A stretch of DNA of 64,000 nucleotides from Hippophae tibetana (lineage: Eukaryota; Streptophyta; Magnoliopsida; Rosales; Elaeagnaceae): positions 79,529,840 to 79,593,839 of the forward strand of contig CM072812.1 in NCBI GenBank assembly GCA_037013495.1, read 5' to 3'. Position numbers and translations under genes: made by a program. The notes below the pieces were generated by a model. The model did no database searches. It was not told the origin of the DNA and saw only the letters and a program-made list of their open reading frames with translations. Shown one piece after another: positions 24,948-37,370 of this stretch; the first letter of the stretch is position 1; each line of letters begins with the position of its first letter.

Positions 24948-26450
24948 CTCTAGCTTTAATGTAATTTTCATATATTATTATGCTGGAAGGCATCATAAAA
25001 ACATTAAAATTGTAAGAGGGAAATGTTTTCTGAGGTGAATGAAGTTATCCAGGAGTACGAGGGAGATTTTCGTAGGTCGGTCTTGTATGGTTTATTAGGT
25101 CAAGGTGAGCAGTAAAATTCGGATATGCTTGGAATGCAAGAAATGGGTATTTTTGTCACTTTGTCTAGGGAATGAATCTTTAGCAAGTACACGAATGAGA
25201 TCAGAAAGTGTGAATATAATAGACTATTAGGTGCTTTATTGTTGTTACTCTGATATTAAAACTTGCATTCATTGTTTTCATTAAATGAAAACAAATAATA
25301 GGAAGATTGTTAGCAAAAATTTCCTCATTTTGTCGGAGTTTGTTCATGTTTGCTTATGCATTTGACTCAATGGTTTTGTAAATTACAATCTTTTTTTCCC
25401 CTCCCCTTTGTTAGTGGTATTCTTGATGCATCATTTTTGTAACAGTATAAATTTTGCTTGTGTCTAAGAAACGGCATTGGTGGAGAAAAGCTTACAGAGA
25501 GATAATGGACATCCTTTATTTTACTTGGACATTATGCTAATTTAAAATAAAAATTAAACTTTATTAAAAATTAGCGAATGTATCGATATGTTCTTTTTAG
25601 ACATCCACTTACGTTCGAGCATATAGAAGATTTGGTAAGGCCCATCAAATTTACTTGTCAGTTGTAGGAAAAATATTGAGCGAGACTTATTTTTGTTGGT
25701 TTTTCTCATTTTATTTTATTTTTTTGTGATATGTTGTGTGAGTGATGGAAGGGAGTGACGTTTTAGGATAAGAAGAATGAAAAAGAGAGGCATGTCTAAT
25801 GATTTTAAGAAGAGAAGTTTTGGTGTGGGATGTCACATTTATATTGAGATATTTGGGGAACAATTTAGTGATGTCTCTATACGTTCTGTGGGCACAAGTT
25901 TATATCTCATTGGTGATGTATCTTGCTTCCTGTTGCTAAAACAAGGACTTAATTGATGCAAACTGTATATGAGCAAAAAAAATAAAATAAAAAAATAATG
26001 CAACCTGTGAGTCTAGTTCTCAGATCTTTATGGCGGATATGTAACGATGCTTTTATAAGAAAGGAAAATGTTTAAGATCCTGACTTGAATAATCCCATTC
26101 CAAATGGCTTAAATTTTACTGACCAATGCAAGGGATATTTTTGGAATGGAAGGAGCTAATTAATTTTATAACCTTGACACGACGAGTGTTGCATCCACAT
26201 TCCATCTTGCTAAATGCTAATTCAATGTTGTGAGTTGTGACCTAAGCATACTGCCTGCATACACCATTACTTGATGCACACTGGTTCGCTAGTGGATTTC
26301 AATCAAGCTTTACTTGATAAAAAATGTGGCGGATAATAAAGAATCCATACTTTCTTGCAAGTCGGGTATTGTGCGCTAAGCATTTGGAATGGGTCTGTAC
26401 ATGGCAATGGGTGAGGTTGTGTGGTTAGCTTCGGAGGAATTTACGAGGAC
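24948..26450. other. 3' UTR and spacer after the RNA-binding-protein gene
   Basis: The first several hundred bases should hold the 3' UTR and polyadenylation signals of the upstream gene. Beyond that the DNA is AT-rich, with no open frame or element I recognise. Confidence 0.4.
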
Positions 26451-27005
26451 ACAACGGTGTATAATAATAATAATTTTAAAGAGTAAAATAATGATATTGG
26501 TAATTTAACGTGTTCTACCCTTTAATTTAGATTATATCTATTAATAAAATTAATGATACAAAGTAAAAGATAATACAAAAAATTAAGATAATTTCAAAAT
26601 AGTGACACACAAGTATTTTCCAAACTCATTGTTTTGTCACTTCTCTTTTAGAAAATATCCTAAATATTTTTCTAAAATATTATCTCATACTCTCTTTCTC
26701 ACAATACTATTTTTCATCAAAGAAAATTATTCCTCTGGCTTTATTTTTCTTCTCTTCTCTGGTGTCTCTCTAAGTCAAAAACATTACCTATCCCTTACGT
26801 GATCAGAAATTGATCACATAACTAGTCAAATTTTAGCCACAAAAATATTTGATGTATTTGTCAATGCGGTTGCACCTAACATTTTTATTTTCTTCATTTT
26901 TCATGTGGACGGGATCTACAAATCTCCCCCTCCCTAAACAGAACTCTATTATATATTTACTTTTCATACTATTAAAATCTAATTTAATTGGGTTAATAAA
27001 TTAAG
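26450..27005 (-). mobile_element. Ty1/copia remnant: 3' LTR and 3' end of the internal region
   Basis: On the minus strand a purine-rich tract (GAAAAATGAAGAAAATAAAA) lies just before TGTTAGGTGCAACCG, the presumed LTR start at 26881. Further upstream is the GGGAGGGGGAGATTTG stretch typical of the DNA just before copia 3' LTRs. The low end, near 26450-26500, shares AATAATTTTAA and GAGTAAAATAATG with the LTR stub at about 29861-29913. I infer the two pieces belong to one copia element. Most of pol is absent, so it is a fossil. Confidence 0.55.
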
Positions 27006-27009
27006 TGAA

Positions 27010-29019
27010 GTAAAAATATAAGTTAATTAGTTTTTTTTATCATTTATTTATTTTTAAGAGCTCGTTATTTAAATAATTTTTTTTTTATTTTTTTTTGAAT
27101 TCAAAATAAATAAAAAAAATCACAATTATTCAAAACACAAATTTTTTTCAAAAAATTGATAAATAATTTAAAAACACAATTCCTTCCTCGACAACGGTGC
27201 CAAAAACTTGATGAACACAACATCAAGTCCTTGACAACGATGCCAAAAACTTGATGAATAAGACCTGCATGCAATGTCTATCTTGCAAATACTTTGGTTT
27301 TATATTTGTAAAACTCTTGCAAGTGCACAGATCATTTTATAGAAAATGACAAGTATACTCCCAAGGTCGATCTAAGGAAGAAATATATGTGGTTTTTAAT
27401 TTATAATTTAAACTCTTAAAAATGAAATTAAATCCTAAAAATCTTATCACGATATTTTGGTTTTTATGTTTCCTAATCTAATAACATAAAAAACTAAACA
27501 TAGATATGGATTCAATAAACAATCATGTAAATTTTTTTTATTCATATCAGTGGAGTATTTATTTATATAGTAATTAAGTTAATTATACTTGTTCATATTA
27601 TTTAGGTTATTAAAGATATATATTGATATTTTTTGATTTTTTTTTGGCATGAAAGTGTCCTTAGGCGGGGTCCAAATATTTTTGTTTAATATTAATTAAC
27701 TAATATTCTTAAGTGTGACCTATTAATTAATTAAGTATTAAATTTTAAATTTATTTTTAAGAAAATATCAAATCATCTAATCACAGCTTTAGAAGGAGTA
27801 AGTTAGTTAAAATTTATTTTAGGTGTCCAAATTAAACCTAAGAATTTAATTATCCGAGTACTAATTTTCAAGTTTTAAAACCACTACTGAAAATATGTTG
27901 TCAATACATTTTCAAATAATAATTCTTATAAATATTTTTGAAATATAATTTAACTCTAACTATTGAGCGATTGTACCAAAAAATAAAAAGAATACTATAC
28001 TAAATTAGATCGGATAATTAAACCTTAAAATCTAATTTTTAAATTTAAGTTTGTAATGAAAAATAATATATTTTTCTCTAATATCCTTAATATAAAATTT
28101 TGAATAAAAATAAAAATAATTTATTTTATAGAAATGTTTTACCTATTTAATATTTCGCAAGCATAACAACGTCATTATTATATCATATTTACAAACAACC
28201 AGCTATATTAAATTCAATCACAAATAAATTAAATATAACATATAAGAATAAAACATAAAAAATAACTGAAAAAATTCATTTTAAAATTATATCTCAAAAG
28301 AATCCTTATAAAACTTTAATGCTATTTTTATTGTTGGAAAACCTCCAAATGGATTTACATTTCCATTTATTGAATCAAAAACTAAAAATTTATAAAAACA
28401 TAACTAGTTCTTCTCAAAAAGAAAACTTTAAAAATAAAAACTAAAAAAACTTTATAGAGAGAGAGTTGAGAAAATTGTGTATTTTACAATATGCGAAAAA
28501 AGTCTTTTTATAGGTGAGGAAAATTCCAAAAAAAGTAAAAAAATATTTCAAAAATTGATTTTGGACGCGTTTGGACAGGCTGGCACACGTGTGGGGCGCG
28601 AAATTTGTGGTAGATGAGCGTTTGGAGTCCGCAGGACATGGCTCGGACGTGTGCTTACACACATGGAAATTGGTGCGACTTGTGCTAGGCATGTGTTGGA
28701 TGCGCACGTGACTCGGTGTGAATGGGTGGCTGAGAACAAAATTTCGGCATTTTGGACCCATTTTGTCCAATTTTTTCATCTTTTTTATTTTTTCTCATTT
28801 CTTTTCTCAATATATTTGTGATGTATTGTCTCCGATATTTTGTTTCAAGTTTTTAAGTTATTTTTGAATGAAAATACTTGAAAAACAATAAAAATACCTA
28901 TAATTTTGAAAAGATAAATTTGTATAAAAATTTGATAAAATCATACAAATATAAATCTATTTAATCAATTAAATTACATTAAATAATGGTAATTTTAGTG
29001 CTTTTTAAGCACTCACTAG
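27010..29019 (-). mobile_element. Athila-like gypsy fossil lying within the copia remnant
   Basis: Bases about 27252-29019 match the Athila-like LTRs at 14820-16391 and 47902-49789. Below them, on the minus strand, a primer binding site of Asp-tRNA type reads TTGGCACCGTTGTCGAGGAA, and a related copy lies about 50 bp away, so the region is locally duplicated. Leader sequence down to about 27010 matches that of the first Athila-like copy. No pol domain or second LTR is present. Its position between two copia pieces implies it arrived later than the copia element. Confidence 0.65.
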
Positions 29020-29029
29020 ACCTTTCCTC

Positions 29030-29915
29030 TTACAGTGATGTTATTCAACATTGACATATTTGTTTGATTTGTCTATGCTCCTGCCTCTGGGTTTCTATTA
29101 TTTGTACTGTTTACTCCCTCTAGATTTTGTGATAAGGACTTGTGTTTTTGAATCTCTCTCTATGTTCTGTTTCTCATATGACAACATGGCTTCTACAATA
29201 ATTTTAAATCCCATCTTGTCTTTTGTATAAATCATTGTTGTGAGATGATTATATGATGAGGGTAGTGATGCCAACAACATCATAACTTTCTGTTCATTGC
29301 CAAAACTCGCATTGAATCTTCCTAGCTAAGTGAAAAGGCTTATCGTTGAAATTGCTAACGTGTTGCATCATACTCACATTATCTTTCTTTCTCATCTAAT
29401 ATAGCTCATTCCACAAATAAAATTTATTGGTAAGGTTCTTTGACATGTACATGTTTTCTAGAGTCCTATTTTTTTGTAGTTTTGTAATTTTTTGATTCAA
29501 TATTTTGCAAGACACTGTTTGAGAGACTTAGACGGATTGTACTAGCTACAATCTCATCTATCTCCTTCAATTGTTTCTCGATGATGGTTACTATATTTTT
29601 TTCTTTCCCCAGCAATACCTTATGCATCTCTGTTGAATGATAATATCATTCATCCTCCTTTTCCATAAAGAGAAATTATTATTGTCATTAAATTTCTCAA
29701 TATCTACCTTCTAGTTTGACATTTTTTTTTCTCTGTGTTTCCTTTTTTGCAAATAAATATGCCTTGAATCTAATAAAATATTTTCTAATGTGACAAATAA
29801 ATCTATGTTGCAACCATAAAGCATATTAAAAATTTTACTAGATCAACTTTGATACTAATTGTTGGGACAAAATAAGTAAAAATAAAATAATTTTAACAGA
29901 GTAAAATAATGACAG
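29030..29915 (-). mobile_element. Ty1/copia gag remnant with primer binding site and LTR stub
   Basis: Minus-strand gag sequence is recognisable by pieces such as MMLLASLPSSYNHL (about 29240-29283) and, nearer the leader, a NNNFSLWKRRMND-like stretch near 29680. A primer binding site of initiator-Met type (AGTATCAAAG) lies at about 29845-29857, directly beside an LTR end reading TTTTGTCCCAACA. Only about 50 bp of that LTR remains before unrelated DNA. The gag frame is broken in several places. Confidence 0.65.
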
Positions 29916-29984
29916 CAGTTGTCGCTGCAACAGTTGGAAAATTTTAAGCGGACATAAACTAGCGTTACAACAAATTGATCATAC

Positions 29985-30405
29985 TCTTGGCCACCTACGC
30001 CACCTGGTATGTATAAAGTTAACGTGAACGCTGCTGTTCATACAGCACAGGGAGTCATTGGGCTAAGTTGTGTGATCAGAAACAACAGAAAAGGGGGATG
30101 ATTCATGGGCGATATGATGTCGACTCGGCCTGCCCAAGTATGAGCTATATATGAAATAGTTTGCGCTTCTCTTTGGACATAGGTCTTGCAAGGCTGATAA
30201 TTGAATCAAAACAATCAGGCGTGTTCCTTAGCATTAAAAAGTTCACATTTAGAATTTAATTTGTCAAACCCATTATTTTTCATGTTGTTTTTGTCCACGA
30301 AACCCCAATTTTGCTGCTCAAAACTTAGCTAAGTGTGGTATTAAACAGAACTGGATTGGCTACGCCCAATCTTTAACAAAAGATGTAGCAGATAGTAACT
30401 AACTA
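29985..30405 (+). pseudogene. RNase H-like (RVT_3-type) remnant
   Basis: The frame MYKVNVNAAV followed by GVIGLSCVIRNN is the start of the plant RNase H-like domain found at the ends of LINE-type elements and in many stand-alone plant genes (usual form YKvNvDaA...vGlG.ViRd). After it come stop codons and frameshifts, for example right after NNRKGG and in the ...STRPAQV stretch. A later piece with AAQNLAKCG-like character around 30315-30340 fits the C-terminal end of the domain. It is a decayed LINE tail or a dead stand-alone copy. Confidence 0.6.
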
Positions 30406-30433
30406 AATAAAATGCCCTTCATTATTCTTACCA

Positions 30434-30451
30434 TATATATATATATATATA
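30434..30451. repeat. (TA)n microsatellite
   Basis: A short pure TA run of about nine units lies about 200 bp upstream of the VMA21 leader. Confidence 0.85.
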
Positions 30452-30639
30452 ATTTTAATTTTATTACCTAAATAAATATAATAATATCATTTCTATTAAA
30501 TTAAAATTTTATTATATGAATCAGACATAATTCATAATAATAAATAATGATGTGCCACTCTAATTTAATAAAAATGTAAAATTAGTTGTTTTTTTTTATT
30601 AATGAATTACCGTATCCTACTTCCCAGATCTTTCGATCC

Positions 30640-31199
30640 TCTCTTCTCAATTCTCATCTCTCTCTCTCTTCACGACTAGCAATCGACTATCGTTCCGTAC
30701 ACTACAACATTCCTATTTCCACGACGTCGTAGGTAATTTAGTTTTTTACAATTAGTCTATGCCTCCTCTTCCTTAGCTTAATTCATATTGTTTTTCATTC
30801 TGATGCTAAAATATCGATTCTAGCTTCATTACCACTATGCTTTGTCTATAACACAACACTCACTTTGTTCACTTGGATTTGAGTCAATTCTGAACAATTC
30901 TACAATTTCTCGAGTATAATCCTTGTGTATTCTAGATTCAATTGTTAATAGTCATGGGAAAAAATTGAATCAAACTATAACTGTCGACTGTCGAGAGTCG
31001 AGAGTCCGGTAAGAATTCTTCAGAAATTAGGGTATGCTTTCTAATAATAAAAAACTGATCGCTTTGTTTAACGGCTTCAGATGGATGAAGATACTAACTA
31101 GTTTCTCCCATCTTTCTTTTCCTCTTTTTTTTTTTTTCTTTTGTAGAATATTCAATTTTCTTTGTAGTTTGTAATTATCATTATCTGATTGTTTTGTAG
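30640..31199 (+). promoter_or_regulatory. VMA21 5' UTR exon and leader intron
   Basis: A pyrimidine-rich stretch at about 30640-30672 (TCTCTCTCTCTC) has the look of a plant Y-patch near a transcription start. The leader exon probably ends at 30732, before GTAATT. A consensus acceptor TTTTGTAG ends at 31199, 13 bp before the ATG. The leader intron would be 467 bp. Leader introns often raise expression of plant genes. The exact start of the transcript cannot be seen. Confidence 0.5.
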
Positions 31200-31212
31200 G
31201 TTGTAGATAATA

Positions 31213-32400
31213 ATGGCCAGAGTAGTACAGAATTTCTTTCTTGCATCAATATTCATGTGGATTACTCCCATCGCAATATTGTACGGGTTCAACAATAATT
31301 GGTTTCCTGGTGAGATAGTCGTGTTTTAGTCTTAAACATATGAAGGATTTTACTCTCTTTTTCTTTCATGAATAAGTTATATACAGGATTGTTTTATTAC
31401 TTATAATTCAATGTTGTTCGACTCTAATAAGTACATATAAGGCTTCTTATCTGACTCTTATCTATATGATAAAGTCTGCTACTGTGTTCTATAGTTGTAA
31501 TTGCTGTATCCATTTGGCCTTTTGCACCTAATAAAAACTAACATAAGAAACTATAGGTGTTTTAACTAACATCATCCTTGTCCTTAGAGATCCTGTTGCA
31601 TTTTTGTGGTTAGATAGAAAAGATAAAGAAACAAAAGGAAAACCTTATCTATGCTGTAGGACTTGAAGTGGGCAGTAGAGATAGCTTCCATTAGGGACCT
31701 CTTTGTTGCTTTGCTATGGTACTAGGCATCCGAGTGGTGGAGAATAGTGTAAAAAAAAAATATATGGATATTTCCAATGAAAAAAAGTGGATAATCCCCC
31801 CCCCCCCCCCCTCCCCCCCCCCCCCCAAAATAAAAGAAGAGGGTATTTTTTTTGGGATATTTTCTACTTTTACAAAAAAAATTATGCAATCCAAGTACAT
31901 TACCTTTACAAAATGGACTTCTGTGATCTTTTTGTAAAGCTAGCGGACTTATACTGCACTACCTAATAGATACGGATCTAAAGTGAGCTTTCGTTAAAGG
32001 TTATGGACTTGGGTGGCTCTTCGTTCTATTTTCTTCTCCCCTTTAGTCTGTCTGATGAAGATAATCTTTTCTATTAATGATACCATGTTTTCCTATTCAA
32101 AATTTATAATATTCTCATACTCTGCATATGATTGCTTATCTTGGTATTCTTGTCTGGTGATTTGAATGTTTTATATTTTAAACAGGTTTAAATGATTTGT
32201 CTCCCTATTCTCTCACACTTTTGAGTGGATTCCTTGCTGTTATATCCGTCAATGTTGTTATTGCATTTTACATTTATATGGCAATGAAGGAGCAACCTGA
32301 TAAGCATGAGCCTGATCCTTTGTTTCTCGCTGATGCCAAAGCTAGCATAAGCCAGTCTACAAGAAATGTTGATAAAGAGTCCTCCAAGAAAGAGGAGTAG
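31213..32400 (+). CDS. VMA21: VMA21-like V-ATPase assembly integral membrane protein
   Basis: Two coding exons, 31213-31309 and 32186-32400, give a 103-residue protein. VMA21 is an ER chaperone that helps assemble the membrane (V0) sector of the vacuolar proton pump. Residues about 8-28 (FFLASIFMWITPIAILYGF) and about 41-62 (TLLSGFLAVISVNVVIAFYI) form the hairpin of two membrane segments that defines the family. The C-terminus ends SSKKEE, a dilysine KKXX signal for return from Golgi to ER, as in yeast Vma21. Length matches plant homologues of about 100-105 residues. The 876-bp intron contains a long poly-C run. The ATG chosen gives the family N-terminus MARVVQNFF. The gene looks intact. Confidence 0.93.
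31796..31826. repeat. Poly-C tract in the VMA21 intron
   Basis: Sixteen C, one T and fourteen C in a row: the plus strand is C-rich and the minus strand G-rich. It lies in the coding-region intron, between an A run and an AT-rich stretch. Such a tract can form a G-quadruplex or i-motif and is unstable in length. Confidence 0.9.
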
Positions 32401-34153
32401 GATATGCTGAACTGCCAATTTTACTCTGGCCAGTCCGAATTTGATATGTTGAAACTGTTGTGTATCCATTGGAACTGGATAAGAAATCATGCAATGTACG
32501 TTCTTGAAATGTTTTTCCCTACTAGATTTCTGAAATTGAGATTTAAAGTTCTCGTGTTCTGAAGAGCCTTTTGTTTTAATGCATAGAATTCCTTGGTTCA
32601 TCTGCTTCCTGGAGAAATGCTAGTTAGAGTGTTATGAATTGAATCATTCCCGACCCATGTTCCATGTTTATTTGTTAATTTTAAATGAGAAGATTTTGAT
32701 TAATCTATGCTTTACAGTTTTTACCCATTAGTAACCAAAGTAAAATTGGGGAGACAATAAAATAACTTCCTTTAAAACTTTTAATCACAAAATAACACCT
32801 CTCATATCTTACTCATATTTTTATTATTAAAAAAAATTTAACCTATAATTTCACGTTATTAAGATTATTAACCTATAATATTATTAAGATTGATGTGTTA
32901 TTTTTGTTATAAATTTAATGAGTGTTGGTTTAGGTAATTTCCTGAGAAAAAGAGCAAGTACAGAGATGAACTGGAAGCACCGCAGGGTGGGATATATATA
33001 GCATTGGTCCGAATTCTCCATCATGGTAGTTAATGTTTCTTGGTTTCTAGTCTAATGTTCTTGAGTAAGGTTTCTACTCTCTCTCAGTACTTCTATCCTT
33101 TTGTTGGAACCCTATTTCCTCCCGAACCCAACAAGCCTGTGATAGTCTATGAACACTGCCAGGCTCTGTCTCCTTAACTTTTATCTCAATTGGAGACTGC
33201 AGTTTCTTACACCTCTGTAGCAGTAACCAGAAAAAATGCTGATGAATTTCACCCACTTGTGCCACAACTACCAGCATAACATAATCATCATCATCATCAT
33301 CATCCAAGTTTCCTTTGCTGGCCATTAATATTACTATCTTCCCCAACCATATCATTTGCATAGGACTTGCTTATCAACACATTGTCGCCAATAGCAGGTC
33401 GTTTTATAAATTTCTTGGAGACATGTCTTCATTCTCTAGGATCGCACTCTTTTGTGGCTCATCATCTTTATCCATGACACTACCCTCTTATGATCGGACA
33501 GTCACCATTGATGCAAACAGGAAATTATAAGCTATCTTCTTAAAGGAATGATGGAGACGAACTTGTACTCCAAGTAGCACAACTGTGAATTGGTATAACA
33601 ATATGAAAGCAAATGAAGGAGACATAATCCCCAAAAAATAAAAATTGGAGACATAAGATTGATACGTCCATACAACGTTTGTGATGAGCTCCAGAAAGCT
33701 ATTTATTTCTCTTGAGTACCGTATCAAATATTGGAATTTTTTTCTCCCGAAGTTACATTAATTTTGAATTTAATTTACTTAATATACTAGGTCATCACAT
33801 ACTCAAGTAACAATCAATAATTTTATGGTGATAACGAAGAGTTGGAGACCATGAAAAACTGGACTCATGCAAATCCTAAAGGGGAAGTAAGTCATTGCCA
33901 CCACATTTGACTCCTTTATGGCAAAAAAATCTATTTACCACAAATTGTGTTATTATTACATGGTAGTTAATTATATGTTAAAAAAATAAATTCTACTATT
34001 TGTAAATAATTATTTGACATATTAGTTGCTGTTATATGGTATAAAAAAATGTTATTACTACAAATTCCCATTATTAACCAATCCCACAACATCTCATTTA
34101 AAAACTTTAAAATAAATTAAATGTCTCACTTGAGAATGAGTACGAGATAGTAA
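32401..34153. other. VMA21 3' UTR and spacer, with a possible minus-strand exon remnant
   Basis: The first few hundred bases belong to the 3' side of VMA21. At 33074-33361 the minus strand is open for 95 codons, including a seven-aspartate run and the stretch SPIEIKVKETEPGSVHRLSQ. This reads more like protein than most AT-rich noise here. A second open stretch follows at 33488-33727 (79 codons, hydrophobic). I do not recognise either and see no convincing gene model. A (TCA)n run at about 33280-33303 encodes the aspartates. The rest is AT-rich. Confidence 0.3.
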
Positions 34154-36889
34154 TGCAAGACAAAAGCACAAGTGAACTAATAATATGAAAACACTTAGAA
34201 AATAAGAAATATATGAAAAAAAATTAGATTAATGAGACTTACTCTCTAGAAAGAGGTTATCGTATTTATATTATAAAACAAACATAAGGAAATTATATCT
34301 AGACAAGCACTCTAGTAAATTTAGAATAGGAATAGGAAAATTATATTATCTATCTTTAGACGAGCATTCGAGCAATTCTAGAATAATACCAACCTAAAGA
34401 TATTTCTCTATTTCACGGGTGATGACTTGAACTTCCAAACGAAAGAAAAAATAATTACTCCTAAAATATTAAGAATAAGAGAAAAATAAATAAAAAAGAG
34501 AACTTCTTTAATATTTATAAATTGATTCTTTTCTAGGATAGTTCATATAAGCAAAGTGTTTGGTTATATATAGTTCAAAAGTCTTTAGAGTAGTTTATAA
34601 AGTTTTTATGTGTGAATCTGATAGTATATAAAAAAAGAACTTTAAACAAAATCCTACCTGTGACATAAGAAACAAAACTAAGAATATTATACTTCTATTG
34701 CCTTAGTAATAAAAATTACTTATTTTTTTTATTTTATCATGTATTATTCCCTTTCACTTATTTAAAATTAGTCCTCAATTTTTCTCTAAACAAGGACGAT
34801 AATGCTTGTAGTACTCATGGATCTTCAAAATTAGTTCTTATTGTTGTTCCACTTTCTTGAATTTGAGAAATAATATCAGCCAAATATTATCAACATGTTT
34901 ATCTTTAAAACTAATCTTTTCAACAAGTTCAAGAATGGTAAAATATGATTCGATATCTTGAAGATAATTTGAAAACTGTTGTTGCTTTGGAAAATATTTT
35001 GTTGTAGTATCAAATAATCGATTGCATTTGAAAGTAGTAAAGACACTTTACTTTTTAACTTCAAGAACATCTACGAGTGCCATGACATATGAATCTTCTT
35101 TTATGGAAATAATTTTTAGATCTGAGACAAACTCATCTTGTGAAGAGATTTCATCTTCAAGATCTTCCTTCTGAATTTACATGATCTCTAACATAGGTTT
35201 GTTGGCCTCAATACTCTCATCATTTTTGTCTTCGACCATAAACAACTCAAGAACCTTGCTTTCAATATATTATTCCTTCATTTTTAAAACTTTAAGTAAG
35301 TCTTCCTTTTTTGACGGCTCGTATTTGATGCTGTGTTGGATCATCTTTTCCATTTGAGCAAGATCTTGATTTTGAGTTAGTCTATAATATTTTTTTATTA
35401 GGAGCTTGATTCAAACTTATGTTTAATAATGCTAGTAATGTAATAATTTTATTGAAAGCTTGATTCATCTTTTGATGAAATTCTTGAAACTATTTTTGTG
35501 GAGTACCTCTACTATGCTCCATTGGACTCACATAAAATTTGCCTTGATACTACTTGATGCAGGATGGAAGCACAAGTGCACCAATAATATGAAAACACTT
35601 AGAAAATAAGAAAAAAAGTAAAGGTTAGATTAATCAGGCCCACTCTCTGATAAGAGGCCCTTATATTAGTGTTCTAAAATAAAGACAAGAAAACTATTAT
35701 CTAGTGAAGTAATCTAGAAAATCTAGAATAGGACCAACCTAGCTATATTATCTATCTTTAGACGAGTATTCTAGCAATTCTAGAGTAGAACTAGTCTAAA
35801 GATATTCCTATATCTCACAGATGATGGCTTAAATTTCTAAACGAAAAAAATAAGAACTACTCTTAAAATATTAAGAATAAGAGAAAAAGAAAGAAAGAAA
35901 AAAACTTCTTTAATATTTATAAATTTATTCTTTTCTAGGATGCTTCATACAAGGAAAGTACTTGGGTATATATAGTTCAAAATTACATAGAGTAGTTCAT
36001 AAAGTTTCTATGTGAATTTAATAGTATATAAAAAAAGAACTCTAAACAAAATTCCATGTGGGACATAAGAAAAATAACTAATATTATAATTCTACTATAT
36101 ATTTTACCTTAGTAATAAAAATCACTTATTTTTTTAATCATGTTCCGTATTATTCCTTTGTACTTGTTGAAAAATTGTCCTTGATTTTCTCTAAATGACG
36201 ACGATAATACTTGTAGTACTCATGGATTTTCAAAATTGGTTCTTGTTGTTGTTCCAATTTCTTGAATTTGAGTTATAATATCACCCAAATATTGTCAACA
36301 TGCTTACTTTTAAAATTAATCTTTTCAACAAGTTCAGGAATGGTAAAATATGATTTGGTATCTTAAAGATGATTTAAAAACTCTTGACGCTTTGAAAAAT
36401 GTTTTGTTGTAGTCTCAAATAATCAATTGCATTTGAAAGTAGTAAAGACACTTGACTCTTTAACTTTATGAACATTTACAAGTGCCATAACATGTGAATC
36501 TTCTTTTATGGAAATAATTTTAAGATCTGAGAAAAATTCACCTTGTGAAGAGATTTCATCTTCAAGATCTTCCTTCCAAATTTGCATGGTCTCCAACATA
36601 TGTTTGTTAGCCTCAATACTCTCATAATTTATGTCTTCGGCCATAAACAACTCAAGAACCTTGTTTTCAATAGATTGTTCCTCCATTTTCAAAGCTTTAG
36701 GTAAGTCTTCATTTTTTGATGGTTCATATTTGATGCTCTGTTGGATCATCTTTTTTATTTAAGCAAGATGTTGATTTTGAGTTAGTCTATAATCTTTTTG
36801 AATATGAGCTTGATTCATACACTACTATAATAAAAGGGTATTTAAATTGTGATTTAAAGTTATTTTTTGCTTAAAACTGATTTATAATG

Positions 36890-37370
36890 AATTTTAAGTC
36901 AGTTCTACGTATCAATCGACTTAAATAATTATAGAAAAATAAAATAATTATGTCGATTGACACATAGAAATGACGCTACATGTTTGATTTTAAGTTGGTT
37001 CTACGTGTCAACCGACGTTACAAGTGGCTCGCTTCGGTTGACACGTAGAACTGACTTAAAATCCTATGTGTAGTGTGGTTCTACGTGTTAAATGATGCAA
37101 GCTACATGTAGCGTCAATTGACATATATAAATGACTTAGAATCCTACGTGTAATGTCGGTTCTATATGTCAATCAATGCTACTATTTTATTTTTCTACAA
37201 TTTATTTAAGTCGGTGGAAACATAGAACCGACGCTACACGTAGGATTTTAAGTCGGTTCTATGTGTAAACTAACATGAGCCATGTGTAGCATTGGTTGAC
37301 ACGTAGAATCGACTTAAAATCCTACGTGTATTGTCGATTCTATGTGTCAAGTGACGCTACCTTATTTTTT
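36890..37370. repeat. CACTA subterminal repeat array
   Basis: Multiple copies in both orientations of a motif around GTTCTACGTGTCAACCGACG, joined by CTTAAAATCCTACGTGTA-like linkers. In En/Spm-type elements such subterminal repeats are binding sites for the element's TNPA-like protein. Copies are diverged but clearly related. Confidence 0.75.

Noticed and set aside
31691-31937. Open frames with poly-Pro or poly-Gly around 31800
   Set aside because: They are created by the poly-C tract in the VMA21 intron.
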